From Mucidula mucida (Eukaryota; Basidiomycota; Agaricomycetes; Agaricales; Physalacriaceae): a DNA stretch of 64,000 nt. The position numbers and the translations under genes are program-made. This document shows positions 1 to 10,645 of the stretch, piece after piece (within the stretch, counting starts at the first letter, position 1; each line of letters opens with the position of its first letter). A model generated the notes under the pieces. That model had not been told where the DNA came from and did no database searches. It saw only the letters and a program-made list of their open reading frames with translations. The stretch spans positions 62,001-126,000 of the forward strand of contig JADNYV010000065.1 in assembly GCA_015501055.1 (NCBI GenBank). The letters are read 5' to 3'.

Positions 1-381
1 ATGGATGTTTCCGATTCAGAGGTGGAGGTTGTCGAGGAGGTTGTCGAGGAGGATGAGGTTGTCGAGGAGGACGAGGTGGTTGACGAGGATGAGGTGGTTG
101 ACGAGGATGGGGATGATGTTGAGGAGAACTTGTGGACCAAGAGGAAGGGGAAGGGCAAGGCTGTTGCACAGTCGGAGGAGATGGACTTTTCTGATTTCCG
201 CGATGGTATGGATCCTGTCTCAGAGTTTGACACGGGTCATGATGGTGATGTTGAGATTGACGATGATGACGATGATCTCTATGAAACGATTGAGCAGGTA
301 GTTTTGGTTCGACGGCGCAAGCCTGCTTCTTCACCTCAGGATACTACTGATATGGATGCTACTGATATGGATATAACTTGA
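1..381 (+). CDS. 3' end of an acidic protein with Glu/Asp/Val repeats (5' cut by the window)
   Basis: The reading frame is open from the first base to a TGA at 379-381, so this is most likely the last exon of a gene starting outside the window; an ATG at base 1 makes a true start possible but untestable. The first 45 residues are imperfect repeats of the type VVEEDE / VVDEDE encoded by a GAGGTNGACGAGGA minisatellite. A basic patch (KRKGKGK) and a second acidic run follow, and the tail repeats TDMDAT. The composition fits a disordered nuclear or chromatin-associated protein, but no domain is visible and no function is assigned. Confidence 0.45.
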   Translation: MDVSDSEVEVVEEVVEEDEVVEEDEVVDEDEVVDEDGDDVEENLWTKRKGKGKAVAQSEEMDFSDFRDGMDPVSEFDTGHDGDVEIDDDDDDLYETIEQVVLVRRRKPASSPQDTTDMDATDMDIT

Positions 382-439
382 TACACTTACGACCTACTTA
401 CTTTAATCTTCACTGTCTTTATGTTTGAATTTGCTTGCT

Positions 440-630
440 GATACGTGAGTATACTCGAGTATACTCGGATCGTACTCGAGTACTCGAATACTCGAGACTC
501 ATGAAGTACTCTCGAGTAGAGTAGATATTCGAGTAGAGTCTCGAGTGAAGACTCGAGTCTTGAGTATTGGGTTTGAGGTAAGAGTTACTCATACGATGAG
601 TCCGAATATACTCGAGTATGGACTCGTGTC
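440..630. repeat. Degenerate array of the palindrome ACTCGAGT
   Basis: About ten copies of CTCGAG or ACTCGAGT and near matches (ACTCGAATAC, AGTCTCGAGT) lie in roughly 190 bp at irregular spacing, in both senses because the unit is its own reverse complement. The rest of 382-1287 holds no supportable gene; a GCATGCCGGCATG palindrome lies near 1139. Confidence 0.7.
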
Positions 631-1287
631 CATCTCTAGCTGATACTCACTCTTAATAGCGCTCATTTATGTATCGAGCTCGACTTTAGTCGCACGAGAT
701 CTCAGGATGTGGTATGCCTCAGGACACGGACCCGTTCAGCGGCCTGGCGCGGCTTCAGCCAGCGTAGTCTTGTAGCCCAATGTTTGACAAGAATGATATA
801 GTTGAGGTCACAGCATCGCCACAGTGGGGTTGACCTCAGTGGACGTATAATCTACAAGCGCTTATGGAGGATCACATAAATAGGAGGAAAACATTATGAA
901 CCAGTCGAAACGATACTTCAGTCCTGGTATAGCATCTTCAAATTCAGCTCGTCGCTAGAGAAAAGATAACATGAGCCTCTTCGCCCTCGAGCGCGGCGAG
1001 CTTTGACCGCTCTGACATGAAGACTACTGCGTTGATGATCTGGCCGAGGGCGGTCAGGACGCATAATTCCAACCAAGGGACTTTGATTTTTCCTCAGTCA
1101 ATGGGGTAGACTCAGCTAAAAGTCAATCACAATGAACGGCATGCCGGCATGGATGCGTCAATCACATGACAACAGTTACTAACAAGGGACGACTCTCCAG
1201 AACCACCACGACCGCCTCCTTGCGATACATGTAAGCTTCATCCTCTGCTTCATAGAGATCTCTGATTGAAACAGAGAAAGCATTGCA

Positions 1288-2965
1288 ATGAACCCTCACC
1301 TCAATGCGTCTCGCATCACGGACGTCGTGCCCGCCAACTTTCTTTGTGACCATCAAACGATGCAAAAAATCGCCGAGTCACAAGTGGTGGATGAAAAGGC
1401 GCTTTGTTTGTTGGAGACGAATCTCTCCGTACTCGAATCGCGCCAACGACGCCTACAGGATGATCCAGCAGCCGTTGAACGGCTCATTTCGGAGGCAGTC
1501 GCCGAACAGACGCGTCTATGCTCCTCCATCGAGACTCATAAATCCCCTTCTTACCCGTTCCCCAGTCCGCGCTCTTCCAGGAGAGGTCCTGAGCGAGATT
1601 TTGCTTCATTACATTGCCCTTTCCCAATCCAGGCAGAGAACCGTCTTCAGAGAGATCGTTGCTTCTTACAGGACCCACAGTCTTATCCTGCAGGTCTGCC
1701 GTCGGTGGCGCGCTACAGCTCTGGCTGATCCTCGGCTGTGGACTACGATCCCTTTGATTGGTTCAGGCGAGGACTTTGACGACGACGAGGAAGAAGAAGA
1801 CTCATTTGCCCATCCCATGATCACCGGGTCGCCTCAAGAGCGGGCCGCCTACTGGAAAGCTTTGGAGAAGACCCTACACCAAACGTCTTCTCTCCCCTTA
1901 CAAATACTCTTACATTTCAATGCACGCGGTAGCATCGGCAATCCCGACGACGCAATCTCCTCGCTACAGACATTCGTTCGTGTGTTCCCACGAGCAAACA
2001 GCATTTCCCTCGACGTCTACTGTCCACAATACAGCACTCCAGAGTTCAGGTCGGTCATGAAGGATCTCGAAATTCCCCGTGCAGATCGAGTTCATACCGC
2101 TCGTATCATGGCCTTCGACGAAGTGTTTGAGCGCAAGTTTTTGTCCGCCATACCGAACGTCGAAGTACTAGAAGTGCGATCATGGAAGGTGGTTCATTGA
2201 TGTACCGACTGCAGGCCATTGCCTGCGCAGCTTTCATCTTTCGCAGAATAGTGACCCCATATCTATCGCAGTATTATTGAATCTCTTAGATCGCGCGCCG
2301 CTGCTTGAGACCCTAAAAGTTACTCGGATTTCCGTTACTCGTTCTGTCGGGACCCGCTGTGCTGTCACCCATACGCTCCTTTCAACGCTCTACCTTTCTT
2401 ATGTCACAGAGGCGGAAAACGATGAGATCTTCGGACATCTGACACTGCCCGCCCTCCAATCCCTCTCTTTCGGGGCTTCGACCAGGTCTGGCCCCGTCCA
2501 AATAACGTCTCATTTCTTCAGCGGTCTGGTTGTATGTTGACGGAGCTTGCATTTCGTCGATGCCTGGTCGACGAACAATGCCTTGTAGAACTGCTTACGG
2601 CTCAGAACAAGCTTGCAACCCTACAACTCAACTTGCTCGCTGATGGCAAAGGATGCGGTTCACCCATTCCAATGCGGTGCCTTTCTACAAAGCCCAAGGG
2701 TGCCTCAGATCATCCGCTGCCAGCGCTGACGGTCCTCAGGATTTCCATTTGTCCACAGCAGTTGAAGGCGGTGAAACGGCTGCTCAGGTCGCGTTCTGCA
2801 GCCACAGCGAAGAAGTGTGGCATCGCGACACTTAGAGAAGTGGACATTGAAGTACAGACAGAGCAGGCCAATGATCGTATCGAGAAGGACGAACACACAG
2901 CCCTGTTCAAGGCATTTACAAGTAAGGGCATGGTGATCCAGACCTTTTACAGAAATGTATTTTGA
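1288..2965 (+). pseudogene. F-box protein pseudogene 1 (coiled-coil F-box family)
   Basis: This is a full-length but broken copy of the intact F-box gene at 48493-50169. Family members have an N-terminal coiled coil, an F-box-like segment (LPGEVLSEIL then VCRRWRATALADPRLWTTI) and a leucine-rich C-terminal half. Lesions visible against the intact copy and paralogs are an extra C in a CCCC run near 1545 that shifts frame before the F-box, an 8-bp deletion near 2190, and a one-base loss near 2480. The C-terminal exon frame is open from 2534 to the stop at 2965. The non-coding block just upstream (about 1150-1287), including a probable 5'UTR intron, is also shared with the other copies. Confidence 0.85.
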
Positions 2966-3497
2966 GCAGTGTATTGTAATCTTACTGAAGTATATAACGA
3001 CTATTTGGAGTGCGGAAGCCGCCGACAGAACTTGCCTTGGGTCTATCATCGTGATGTCGTCTCCCTCTGAGCGCTTCCTCTGCCTGGAAAATTACTCTCA
3101 CCATATATGGACCTGCCGATCATAGCATTGCTTTCGTCTTGTTCTGATGGTCCCGAAAATCCAGTTAATTCTCTGGAGCCGCTAATCTCACTGGGTGCTG
3201 CCAAGTCCATGGTTCATATGCCGCCACCACCATAGTCTACTTGACCATCAGGCTACCCTCGACCTCTATGGCGTTGTTCTACTAGAGCGCAGGCAAGGAA
3301 GCGACAGCTCGCCCCGATGATCCCTCACATTTCTTGACCTCAGCGCGTCGTTAAAGAGATGATGGCACGCCGAACAAGCCTCGGAGCCGCCATAGAGGCA
3401 GCGGGTCTTGCGGGGCTTCAAATGGCATTGGCTACGTGTCGTGCAATCACTAATGATCCAAGTACAAAAGGAAACAGAGTAAATAATAGTCTACATC
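2966..3497. other. Intergenic, nothing supportable
   Basis: I see no gene, RNA or repeat that stands out here. Short frames present are not supported by homology within the window. Confidence 0.5.
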
Positions 3498-4217
3498 TCA
3501 TGAGGTGGCTTCCTCAAGCTCTGGCTGCTCAAACTGGATTCCTGCCTCTCGCGCAGCCTCCTCCGTCACAAACCCTTCCTTTACCATCCATTTCGCCATC
3601 AGCGCTGAGCATCGTTGACGATGTCGGACCCAAGGAGTCGCATGGTAGTCCTTAACGGCCAGGTCGTTCCAGCAGCCAATGCAGCGCACTGTCTCTGGGC
3701 CAGCGGCAGCGATTTCGGCAACTGTCCAGTCGCTTGCCAAGTTCTTCTTGCGCTGTTCCTCAGTTCTCGGGCCACCCCTGACAGGGCGCGGGAGTGATTC
3801 AATGTAGTCGGCGAAGCGGGGGTGCGAGCGGAATGTCTTTTGATTAGGGACAGAAGACAGGTCGGGGATGGCAGGTATGTTCGAATTGGAAGACTCCTTC
3901 AAAGTCCGACGCTTCTTTGGCGGTCTACAATCAACAGGTCAATGAGAAGAACTAAAAAGGTCAACGGGTGCGGCACATACAAGACTGAGTGCGTCGATGT
4001 GTCTTGGCGGGGGCGTTTTTTGCCTGTCTCAACTGGGCTGGTGGGCTTAACCATGAAGAGGCCATTTGGTCCCTCGCGGATGAGACGAGGCAGCGGAGCT
4101 CGCGCGCGAGGTGGTGTCACCGACGTAGTCGATAGGGCAGTACTAGAGAACCGGTTTGATACGGAGAGACAGTTAAGATAATCAGACGCACAGTGAAGGG
4201 GTCAATTTACGTGGCAT
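3498..4217 (-). CDS. Small C-x2-C / H-x3-C protein, member 1
   Basis: Three exons splice cleanly: 4217-4192, 4142-3981 and 3924-3498, with introns 4191-4143 (GTGCGT..CTAG) and 3980-3925 (GTATGT..GTAG), giving 204 residues. The N-terminus begins MPRK and is disordered and basic with a likely nuclear signal (PPKKRR). The conserved C-terminal domain reads C-x2-C, W, then P-W-V-x-H-x3-C-S-A-L and a helix WMVKEGFVTEEAAREAG, so the spacing is C-x2-C-x16-H-x3-C, consistent with one bound zinc. I do not recognise a named family; nuclear or nucleic-acid-related action is inference. Paralogs lie at 10646-11321, 11372-11750 and 24251-24824. It is transcribed from the shared promoter module at 4280-4410. 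Confidence 0.75.
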
Positions 4218-4279
4218 GGCAGGCGTAGACGTGTGAGTTGAATCGTTGTGGTGGGATGAAGTGAAGAGAGCAGCGTCTG

Positions 4280-4410
4280 TTTATACCAGGAAGTGTCGCG
4301 CGCTGCCTTGACAACTACGACAAACGGCCATTCACTAGTGGTCATCCAAATGTGGTAACTCACTAAATCGGCGAACAATGGGCGGACGCATTGTGCCGTC
4401 GTCCACATTT
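4280..4410 (-). promoter_or_regulatory. Promoter module with TATA box (family copy 1)
   Basis: On the minus strand TATAAA lies at 4285-4280, about 65 bp before the start codon at 4217. Upstream are ACAATG and CCATTGTT (HMG-box-like AACAATG half-sites) and a TGTGGACGAC element. The same order recurs at 10440-10645 on the plus strand and, more diverged, at 24004-24160. Confidence 0.6.
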
Positions 4411-4519
4411 ACCCCTAAGCAACAGGAAGCTAACTTCAGTACTAATCAATTCTGAGAAATGCGGACCAGGGAAAGGACGTATGCTGTGTAAATGTTACAC
4501 CGCTGTAGCCTCAGATGGG

Positions 4520-4950
4520 AGTGAAGATGAGTATTAAAGCTCACAGCTCAGCGACCGTGGTCCGTTACCGAAGAGCCCATATTCATAGGTATCAGAATGG
4601 TGTTCTCCTTGACGTACAACTCCGAGGCAGTGTTTTCGATAGAGGGAAATCGGCAGTGTACACGAAATCCCAAAAAGGTGGCGCTGTACGAAACCTTTGA
4701 TCGCACTCGTCATCAAGATATTCGGCACACGGGGTTTTGACGTGTGGGAGATAAATCTTCCTCTGTTGAAAGTTGCAGACTCCTTGATAAGTATATCAAT
4801 GGGTATTCGTACCACGGAGGCACTGGAGTGAGGGATCCGGGATTACTATTTGTGCCACCGCCATTAAGCGTCAACGTATTTCTAGTCAACTCTTTATCCT
4901 ACGCAGAACATAGGCCATTGAAGAAGACTTGTTCGAACACCGCTCTCTGA
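4520..4950 (+). pseudogene. Decayed copy of an unknown gene (pair of 9421-10290)
   Basis: Translation in shifting frames gives pieces that align with the opposite-strand gene at 9421-10290. One is an EEPIFIGIRMVFSLTY-type segment opposite AEPTFIDIKLVFFDIP; another is GVRDPGLLFVPPPLSVNVF opposite GARDPYYGPPAFSVKVF. Stops and frame changes separate them, for example near 4738. The coding pattern (conserved amino acids in changing frames) shows it was once a gene; its function is unknown. Confidence 0.65.
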
Positions 4951-5069
4951 AGGAAGACCTTATGCAATACCTTGATATTTATTGTTCAGTACATGTACTA
5001 AACCTCATTGAAAAAAGAGTTGATCATCGTATGTAGAATGAAAAGAGATAGTCTGCGGTAATGTGCCTT

Positions 5070-6235
5070 GTCTGTCTACCGCTTTGTTAGTGCGAAAGCC
5101 ACATTGCCGATTTTACCTACTCCATACGTGTGGCAAGTCCGCGCTCGCGAACAGCCCTCCGAATCTTCTCCATCTCGCCGCAGTTCTTCGCTGGCAGACC
5201 CCGCTCCCTTGAATGAATCTCTTTCTCGGGGAAGAACAAAACAACGGCACTCCTCCTTCCCCCTCCCACGCCAGCCAATCTGAACACTCAGGGCCCTGTC
5301 CGAATGCGAAGTAGTACGAATGCCAGATTGTCGCTTCCAGCCCTCTAGATGAAGGCGCACTCGTCATTCTCTTCCTCTTTCTCAATCTCAATGAAGCAGA
5401 GAACACAAACGCCATTCCCACATCCACCCTTGGTATGCGTCTGATCCTCCACGCCAATTTCACGACCTGGTATTATGGGCAGCGGTATCCTCGGGTTGAG
5501 GCAACCGTCTACTTCAGGTAGAGGCAAACAGCCAATAAAATGAATGAATACCAGGTCATGGAGGGGAAATGGCAGCTTATCGTGTGATAGCGAGAAAGAT
5601 GAACACACAATCCTGTATAATCCGCCCATGTGAAGCGGTTGGAACGGCACCAGATAGATCTTCGCAGCAGACCATAGGTTCCGTCGGCGATGTCTTTGCT
5701 TCCCGCCAGACGATGAACAGTAATAAGAAAGGCCGCGGAGGGATGAGGTAGTATAACTCCACCAGGCGATAGTAGAGGGCAAAACAAAAGCCGCGCATAG
5801 TGCTCTTCCTTTCCGACAACTACCAGCACCACTGGGAGATGAAAGGTGACGTTCTCCAACGCCTAGTGGGAAGCTTACTGGAGAGCGTTTCAACGATGTC
5901 CACAATTCCCGCCAATTATCTCCCTGACAGCAAAGCCCTGAACAAAGAGAAGAGAGACGACGCGTGCCGTTATAGGTAGACGAGAAGCTTCCTGAGCTGC
6001 GTGCTCGATTACAATTGTTTAAAGACCAGACGGAGGGCATCGAGATGACGAGATCGTCGCCGACCCAGTAGCGGAGCAGACGCGCCCTGCGGAGAAAGGG
6101 CCCTCGAAACAACATTCGAAAAATATGAACATATATATTCAATACTGCGGAAATAAAGTAAAGAATGCAGACGTGGTAGGATAAGACGACGAACATGTCC
6201 TGGCTCTGCCATAGAGGCGGGAGCAGTCCTCTATG
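5070..6235 (-). pseudogene. Decayed membrane-protein gene, left-arm copy
   Basis: On the minus strand, fragments match the better-kept gene at 55490-56503 and the right-arm copy at 7700-8570. These include a YYRLVELYYLIPP-type helix, a WREAK motif after a second hydrophobic run, and a shared 3' block where about 5080-5150 is nearly identical to the complement of 8460-8555. The single 283-codon frame seen here mixes these pieces and is not a coherent protein. Frames shift at least three times. Confidence 0.65.
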
Positions 6236-6376
6236 ACAGGCGCATAGCGGCGCGTCATCGTCTCCACCGCGTGCATGCTAGGCAAGCAAAGCATGTTCTG
6301 GAGCCCACGCTCCCTCTAGGATAACTCATATCGACTTTCAAAAGCCGCCCCACAAATACGATGCCACCCAGCAATG

Positions 6377-7397
6377 CTATAGCAGCTGTACACCACTCCG
6401 CGCCAAAAACCCAAGGACAAAAAACAGCAAATATGCGCGCGATCCATGTACATGCTGGTGGAACATGAACCGCGCGCGGCGACTCCATATCACGCCTAGC
6501 TTGCGATATGAAGCGAAGCGCTTGAGCAGCCGCTCGACAAGCCATCCCAGGAGAATGAACGCCTTGGACGTCGTCATCGCTTTGGGCAGCTTTATGAGGC
6601 GAAGCGGGTCCAAGTCGGAATAGGATGTAACTTCGCGTGCTTGGCAGAATATCAATCGAGAAGGCGAGGTGGCCAGGTTTTCGATGCTGTAGAGGTTTCC
6701 TGTATGCTTGTGAGCTTTTATGAGCGGGATATGCAGACGGTAGCTAACGCACCCCGTGGAACGAGGAACATGTCGCCTGCATGGACTGTATGGTGCGTTT
6801 GATGTATCCGAACGGTGACAGAGCCTTCGACGACGTAGAATATCTAGACAGAGTCAGACGCTGTAGAGAACGAATATGGATGACGCCGCACATATGTATT
6901 GTCCTTGCTGTTCTTCGCAGATTTGTGATGCGATACATGTAGATGTCCAGACGCGAAGAATTCGCCATCAAGCAAGGCGCGCTGGACTGCGAAATCGCCT
7001 TGGGAGGATGGGCTGGGGGATACCATGGATGCGGGGAATACGACGCCTAGAAATGCATTAGCAGGAGCAGGGGGAATAGATGGGGCGTTTACGCACGACG
7101 CTTAGCGACACCCTCTGCCCCGAATACGACCACGTCTGATATCGACTGGTCCTCCTCCGAAATCTTTCTCCTCGGACGCGGGGCAGACAACTTGCGTTTC
7201 GGCTCTGATATTGTCGTGAGCGCAGCAATTTCAGGAGTGACCGTCGTATCGCTGCCATATGTCGAGCGAGCGTCGTTAGGTGCTGTGTCCGCCACAGCTA
7301 TTGGTGCCGACGTGCTGGGCGTCGGTGTCTGATCATCGGGGAGCGGGACGTTGGCGGCATCAGTCACAGGCAGAGGGCCGTTTATCGGGTCCGACAT
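6377..7397 (-). CDS. CENP-C/Mif2-type cupin protein (short)
   Basis: Four exons (7397-7097, 7046-6892, 6843-6753, 6699-6377) join in frame to 289 residues. Residues about 105-200 carry the Mif2/CENP-C C-terminal cupin pattern: FFASGHLHV, then S-K-D-N-T-Y, IFYVVEGSVTVRIH, FLVPRGNLYSIEN and a final IFCQARE. In CENP-C this cupin dimerises the inner-kinetochore protein that binds CENP-A nucleosomes. The protein is much shorter than usual CENP-C, and I see no CENP-C motif in the N-terminal 100 residues, so it may be a truncated paralog unable to bind CENP-A itself. About 85 residues after the cupin are unlike the family and might hide a further intron. The gene sits alone in the loop between the inverted arms. 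An upstream ATG-less extension to 7460 is open, but 7397 is the first ATG. Confidence 0.7.
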
Positions 7398-7699
7398 GAC
7401 GAGGGCGGGTCCAGAGTTTATGTAGGACGGTTGGCGGGGATGGTGACTGTCGCAGGGCAAGGTGTTTACGACACGTGTTGGAGCCGGGATGCCGTCGCTC
7501 TCTAATCATCACCTCTTATGTATGAATTCTTCCCTCTCGACTGTGCTAAGCAATAATACTAATCGAGTGACGGGCTGCGAACGCGAAAATGGGGGCCCTG
7601 GCTGAAAAATCTCTCTACCTCATTGATTCAGGAATAGGAGGATTGACCTTGTAGATGCTCTCTTTGTGAGATGGCGACACGATCAAGTCATGTAGCCGG

Positions 7700-8570
7700 A
7701 CGTTCAAGTGAGTGCTTATGCTCGATCAAGTACTGTACTCAAGTATAAATAGTACAGTATACGTCTCAGTTGACTTTACAAGTTCTTGGTGTACATCGTC
7801 TTTGGCGGCGACGACTCGCAATGCACTCACGCATCATTCCGCGCGTGGTGGTTCTACCGCCTTGTGGAGATCTACCTATGCTCTGCGGCACGTCGTACAC
7901 ATCTGGCGGGAAGCAAAACATCATCGCTTTCTTGTAACGACATGGTGGTTTGCCAGGTGGATACAGATTCCTTGCGTCTTCGCTGGTCGATTTGGTGCGT
8001 TTCATGCTAGTCCGCTATTCCTGTCCCACTAACCTGTACGCCCACAGGATTGTAGTCACAGAGTCCCATCCGTGGTTCATCTTCCTCGCTATCATCATAA
8101 TTACTTGGTCTGTGCAGGTCTGTCGTTCACCTTCATGGACTGATACTACTGTCTGCATCGGAATTACGCGCTACTGCAGATCTGGGCCCGTGAGGGTATT
8201 TCAATCGGCGACATCCTCGCATTCAGACAAGCTTCTCGCGGCCGCTGCCTCCATCGAGCAGGAAGTCAAAATGGCGTGCAGGAGGAAGGAGGATCTCTGG
8301 GCGCCTTCCGCGCTGGATGTGCAGTGGCGTTGTCTTCTCCTTCATTGGGAAAGAGAATCGGGTTCTGCAGCGAAGAACAGCGGTGGAGAATGATGCGTAC
8401 GTTAAAGTTCACTTTGAGATGGAGAGCCGCGACGAAGATCTGGAAGGCCAAACCGCTGTGCGCGAGCGCGGACTTGCCACAGACAAGGTCACTTAGTGGG
8501 TGAAATCGGCGATGTGGCTTTCGCACTAACAGCGGTAGACAGACGAGCACCGTACCACAGACCATGTATT
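7700..8570 (+). pseudogene. Decayed membrane-protein gene, right-arm copy
   Basis: Pieces in shifting frames match the gene at 55490-56503: SFRAWWFYRLVEIYL, ALRHVVHIWREAK, W(F)ARWIQIP, then after a likely intron IVVTESHPWFIFLAII, and finally ISIGDILAF. The order is the same as in the intact copy, but the frame changes between nearly every piece, so no protein can be made. The stretch 7398-7699 before it holds nothing else I can support. Confidence 0.7.
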
Positions 8571-8753
8571 TCTATTTTGCATACAAAGTTCAACTTTTTC
8601 TTTCGAGTTTCGATCAGGTAAAAGTATATAGGCGCACTTATCGATGAACAATAGATATCAAAGCAGTGCATTTGAAGGTCTTCCTTAGAAGAGGCGTTCA
8701 ACAAGTCTTGCTCAATAGTCTACGTTTTCTGGGGTCGATAGTGTGATACGTAG

Positions 8754-8784
8754 GATGAGTATGAGTATGAGTATGAGTATGAGC
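8754..8784. repeat. Microsatellite (ATGAGT)n, about 5 units
   Basis: The hexamer ATGAGT is repeated about five times without interruption directly before a dispersed repeat. Confidence 0.85.
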
Positions 8785-8950
8785 TAGGGCTGACCACGGC
8801 TGTCACATTTCAAGTAACAGTCCTGGCTCCGCGCTCACGCGTCCCGGCCACGCGCTCGCGGTCAATGTAAGGTCACATTTGGGTGGGCACTCAAGATGCC
8901 GCCGCCTGCATACTTCACACGACGAGAAGACGGATGACTCCCAGACCCCA
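8785..8950. repeat. Dispersed repeat, copy 1 (inverted relative to 18260-18400)
   Basis: About 140 bp match the complement of 18260-18400. Shared landmarks in order are GGGCTGACCA, CTCACGCGTCCCGG, GGGTGGGCACTCAAGATGCC and CGACGAGAAGACGGAT. Read on the minus strand this copy can encode CEVCRRRHLECPPKC, which resembles the C-x2-C-x6-C core of a Zn2Cys6 cluster. No full domain is present. Confidence 0.6.
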
Positions 8951-9420
8951 TGGAAGCCATCCCATAAGTCGTCAAAGAGACACGACTTAGATCCTTGTGG
9001 GAAAAGTACATAGGAATCAGCCAAATCTGCGCGTCATCATCTTCTACTTCGGCGTTGTCCTCATCATCTAGGGCAATGGGCATCAACCAAGTCGCCATCG
9101 AACCCTTGTCATGACTGCCTCATCAGACCATGCAAACACCTCAGAGACGTACTGGCCAAAGCTAGCACATACGTGTCCGGAAGACAACAGGTCGTGCAAT
9201 ATGAAGAACCCCTCTACCTCGTCCTTTACGTGCTGCTGACAGAACCGACACAGTCTCCAATTGTGCGGCACCGGGCCTCTGACCGTCGCCTCTCCTTAAG
9301 ACCTCCACCGCCAATCGATGATCTGAAGATACTATCCTGGCTAAAGCGCGTCGGTGATCTGCTGCCGTTCACTGCTGCCTGAATGAGAAATATAGTTACG
9401 CTTTCTATCAATATAAGCAC

Positions 9421-10290
9421 CTAGTCCAAATCCCGACTGTCCCATCCGTTCCAAACACAAGCACGAGCATTGGGTGGACATGCCAGACCCGACCTGCCCG
9501 TGACAGTCCGTAAGGTGACCTCTGCAACGAGATCCCGAACATGGCCAAAGCTGAGGACACTCGTCAGCAACCAACAACTATTTTGTACGCTCTCTGAAAG
9601 CACTACCCAAGGCGACACCCACGCATTCGTCCTGATCAGCAGCCGCGCTGTTATCGAGGTGCACTGGTGATGCCCATATCGTGTATCCATCTGTTCGCCT
9701 GAATGTTGGAAGAAGTGATGTGTCGTTTGCTATATAGTCTGGGACGACATATCCATACAGCAGTGACGGTGGCTCGCAATTGTCCATGAGGATTACACTG
9801 AGCTCGAGAACGACGAATCCAGATGTTATTACCGGAGGTGTAAATCTCCGTCTTTCCAAGACTCGAGGCCGTGAACTTTCTTCATACATCGTTAACCAAT
9901 TGACGCCTTTGATGGTGAGAGATTGAGTGTGTCCGTCAAAGGAAGCAGATTTACGTGATGATTTGACTTGAAATACCTTGACGCTGAACGCCGGTGGACC
10001 ATAGTACGGATCCCTCGCTCCTCTCCAATCTTGGGCGGAGACCCAGGGATATACTTGTAGAGTACTCTGCAACTCTCAATATAGGAAGTCGTAGTTCTCT
10101 CCCCTCAAGATCTCGTATGCCGAGCCCAGCTTGCCGATTGTGAGTTTGATCGCGATCACGTAAGGTAAAAAGTTTTGCTCAGCGCCACCATTTCGGAATT
10201 CATGTACCTCTATCAAAGGCACTGCTTCTGAAGGGTATATCAAAGAACACCAGTTTGATATCTATGAATGTGGGCTCCGCGAAACCGGTG
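9421..10290 (-). pseudogene. Unknown gene, right-arm copy, partly open
   Basis: The minus strand contains a 164-codon open stretch (10072-9578), preceded upstream by a clear coding piece around 10210-10080 (VPLIEVHEF..PYVIAIKLTIGKLGSAYEIL) that ends in a stop. Comparison with the left-arm copy shows that a one-base shift near 10215 and the TGA near 10085 interrupt a formerly continuous protein. Further open pieces continue to about 9083 (a CRFCQQHV segment). No domain is recognised. It may still be expressed with introns that I could not place, but two lesions against its sister copy favour a pseudogene. Confidence 0.5.
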
Positions 10291-10439
10291 ACTGAGCAGT
10301 GAGCTTAGGACGTCATGGTACAAGGCTCCCATTCGAGGCTACGGCGGTCCGACAACGTTACAATCTCAGGTACCCTACGTCCTTTACATCGTCCACAATC
10401 TACGGGACTCACTGTCCAGAGGCTGTGATCTGTGTGGCC

Positions 10440-10645
10440 TCGAGGCAGATGTGGACGACCGCACAATGCGTCCACGGTCCACCCATTGTTCGCCGATTTA
10501 GTGAGTTACCATATTTGGACGACCACTAGTGAATGGCCGTTTGGTCTCGGGCGCGACCCTGCCTGGTATAAACAGACGCTGAACGAACGCTACTCTCTTC
10601 ACTTAAGCCCACCACAACGATTCACTCACAACGTCTCCACCCGCC
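10440..10645 (+). promoter_or_regulatory. Promoter module with TATA box (family copy 2)
   Basis: TATAAA at 10567-10572 lies 79 bp before the ATG at 10646. The upstream block contains TGTGGACGACCGCACAATG, a GTCCACGGTCCAC repeat and CCATTGTTCGCC, and is nearly identical to the complement of 4280-4410. Conservation of the block on both inverted arms includes the core promoter. Confidence 0.65.

Larger units (their letters stand above)
3498..6240. repeat. Left arm of a large inverted duplication
   Basis: Read in reverse complement, this arm matches 7700-11321 block by block: the small zinc-finger-like gene, its promoter, the decayed unknown gene (4520-4950) and the decayed membrane-protein gene (5070-6235). 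Non-coding parts match too: the segment from the promoter through 4600 aligns almost continuously with the complement of 10250-10460. The mid-points of three matching blocks all fall near 7.42 kb, as expected for a palindrome-like inversion with a loop of about 1.5 kb. The left arm is shorter than the right between the last two genes (about 120 versus 850 bp). Confidence 0.8.

Noticed and set aside
5345..6196. A 283-codon minus-strand frame
   Set aside because: It crosses several pieces of the decayed membrane gene in different original frames; only short parts match the family, so the long frame is accidental.
8862..9098. Zn2Cys6 transcription-factor gene
   Set aside because: Only a C-x2-C-x6-C-like core is visible within a dispersed repeat; the second copy lacks a Cys and no linker or coiled coil follows.
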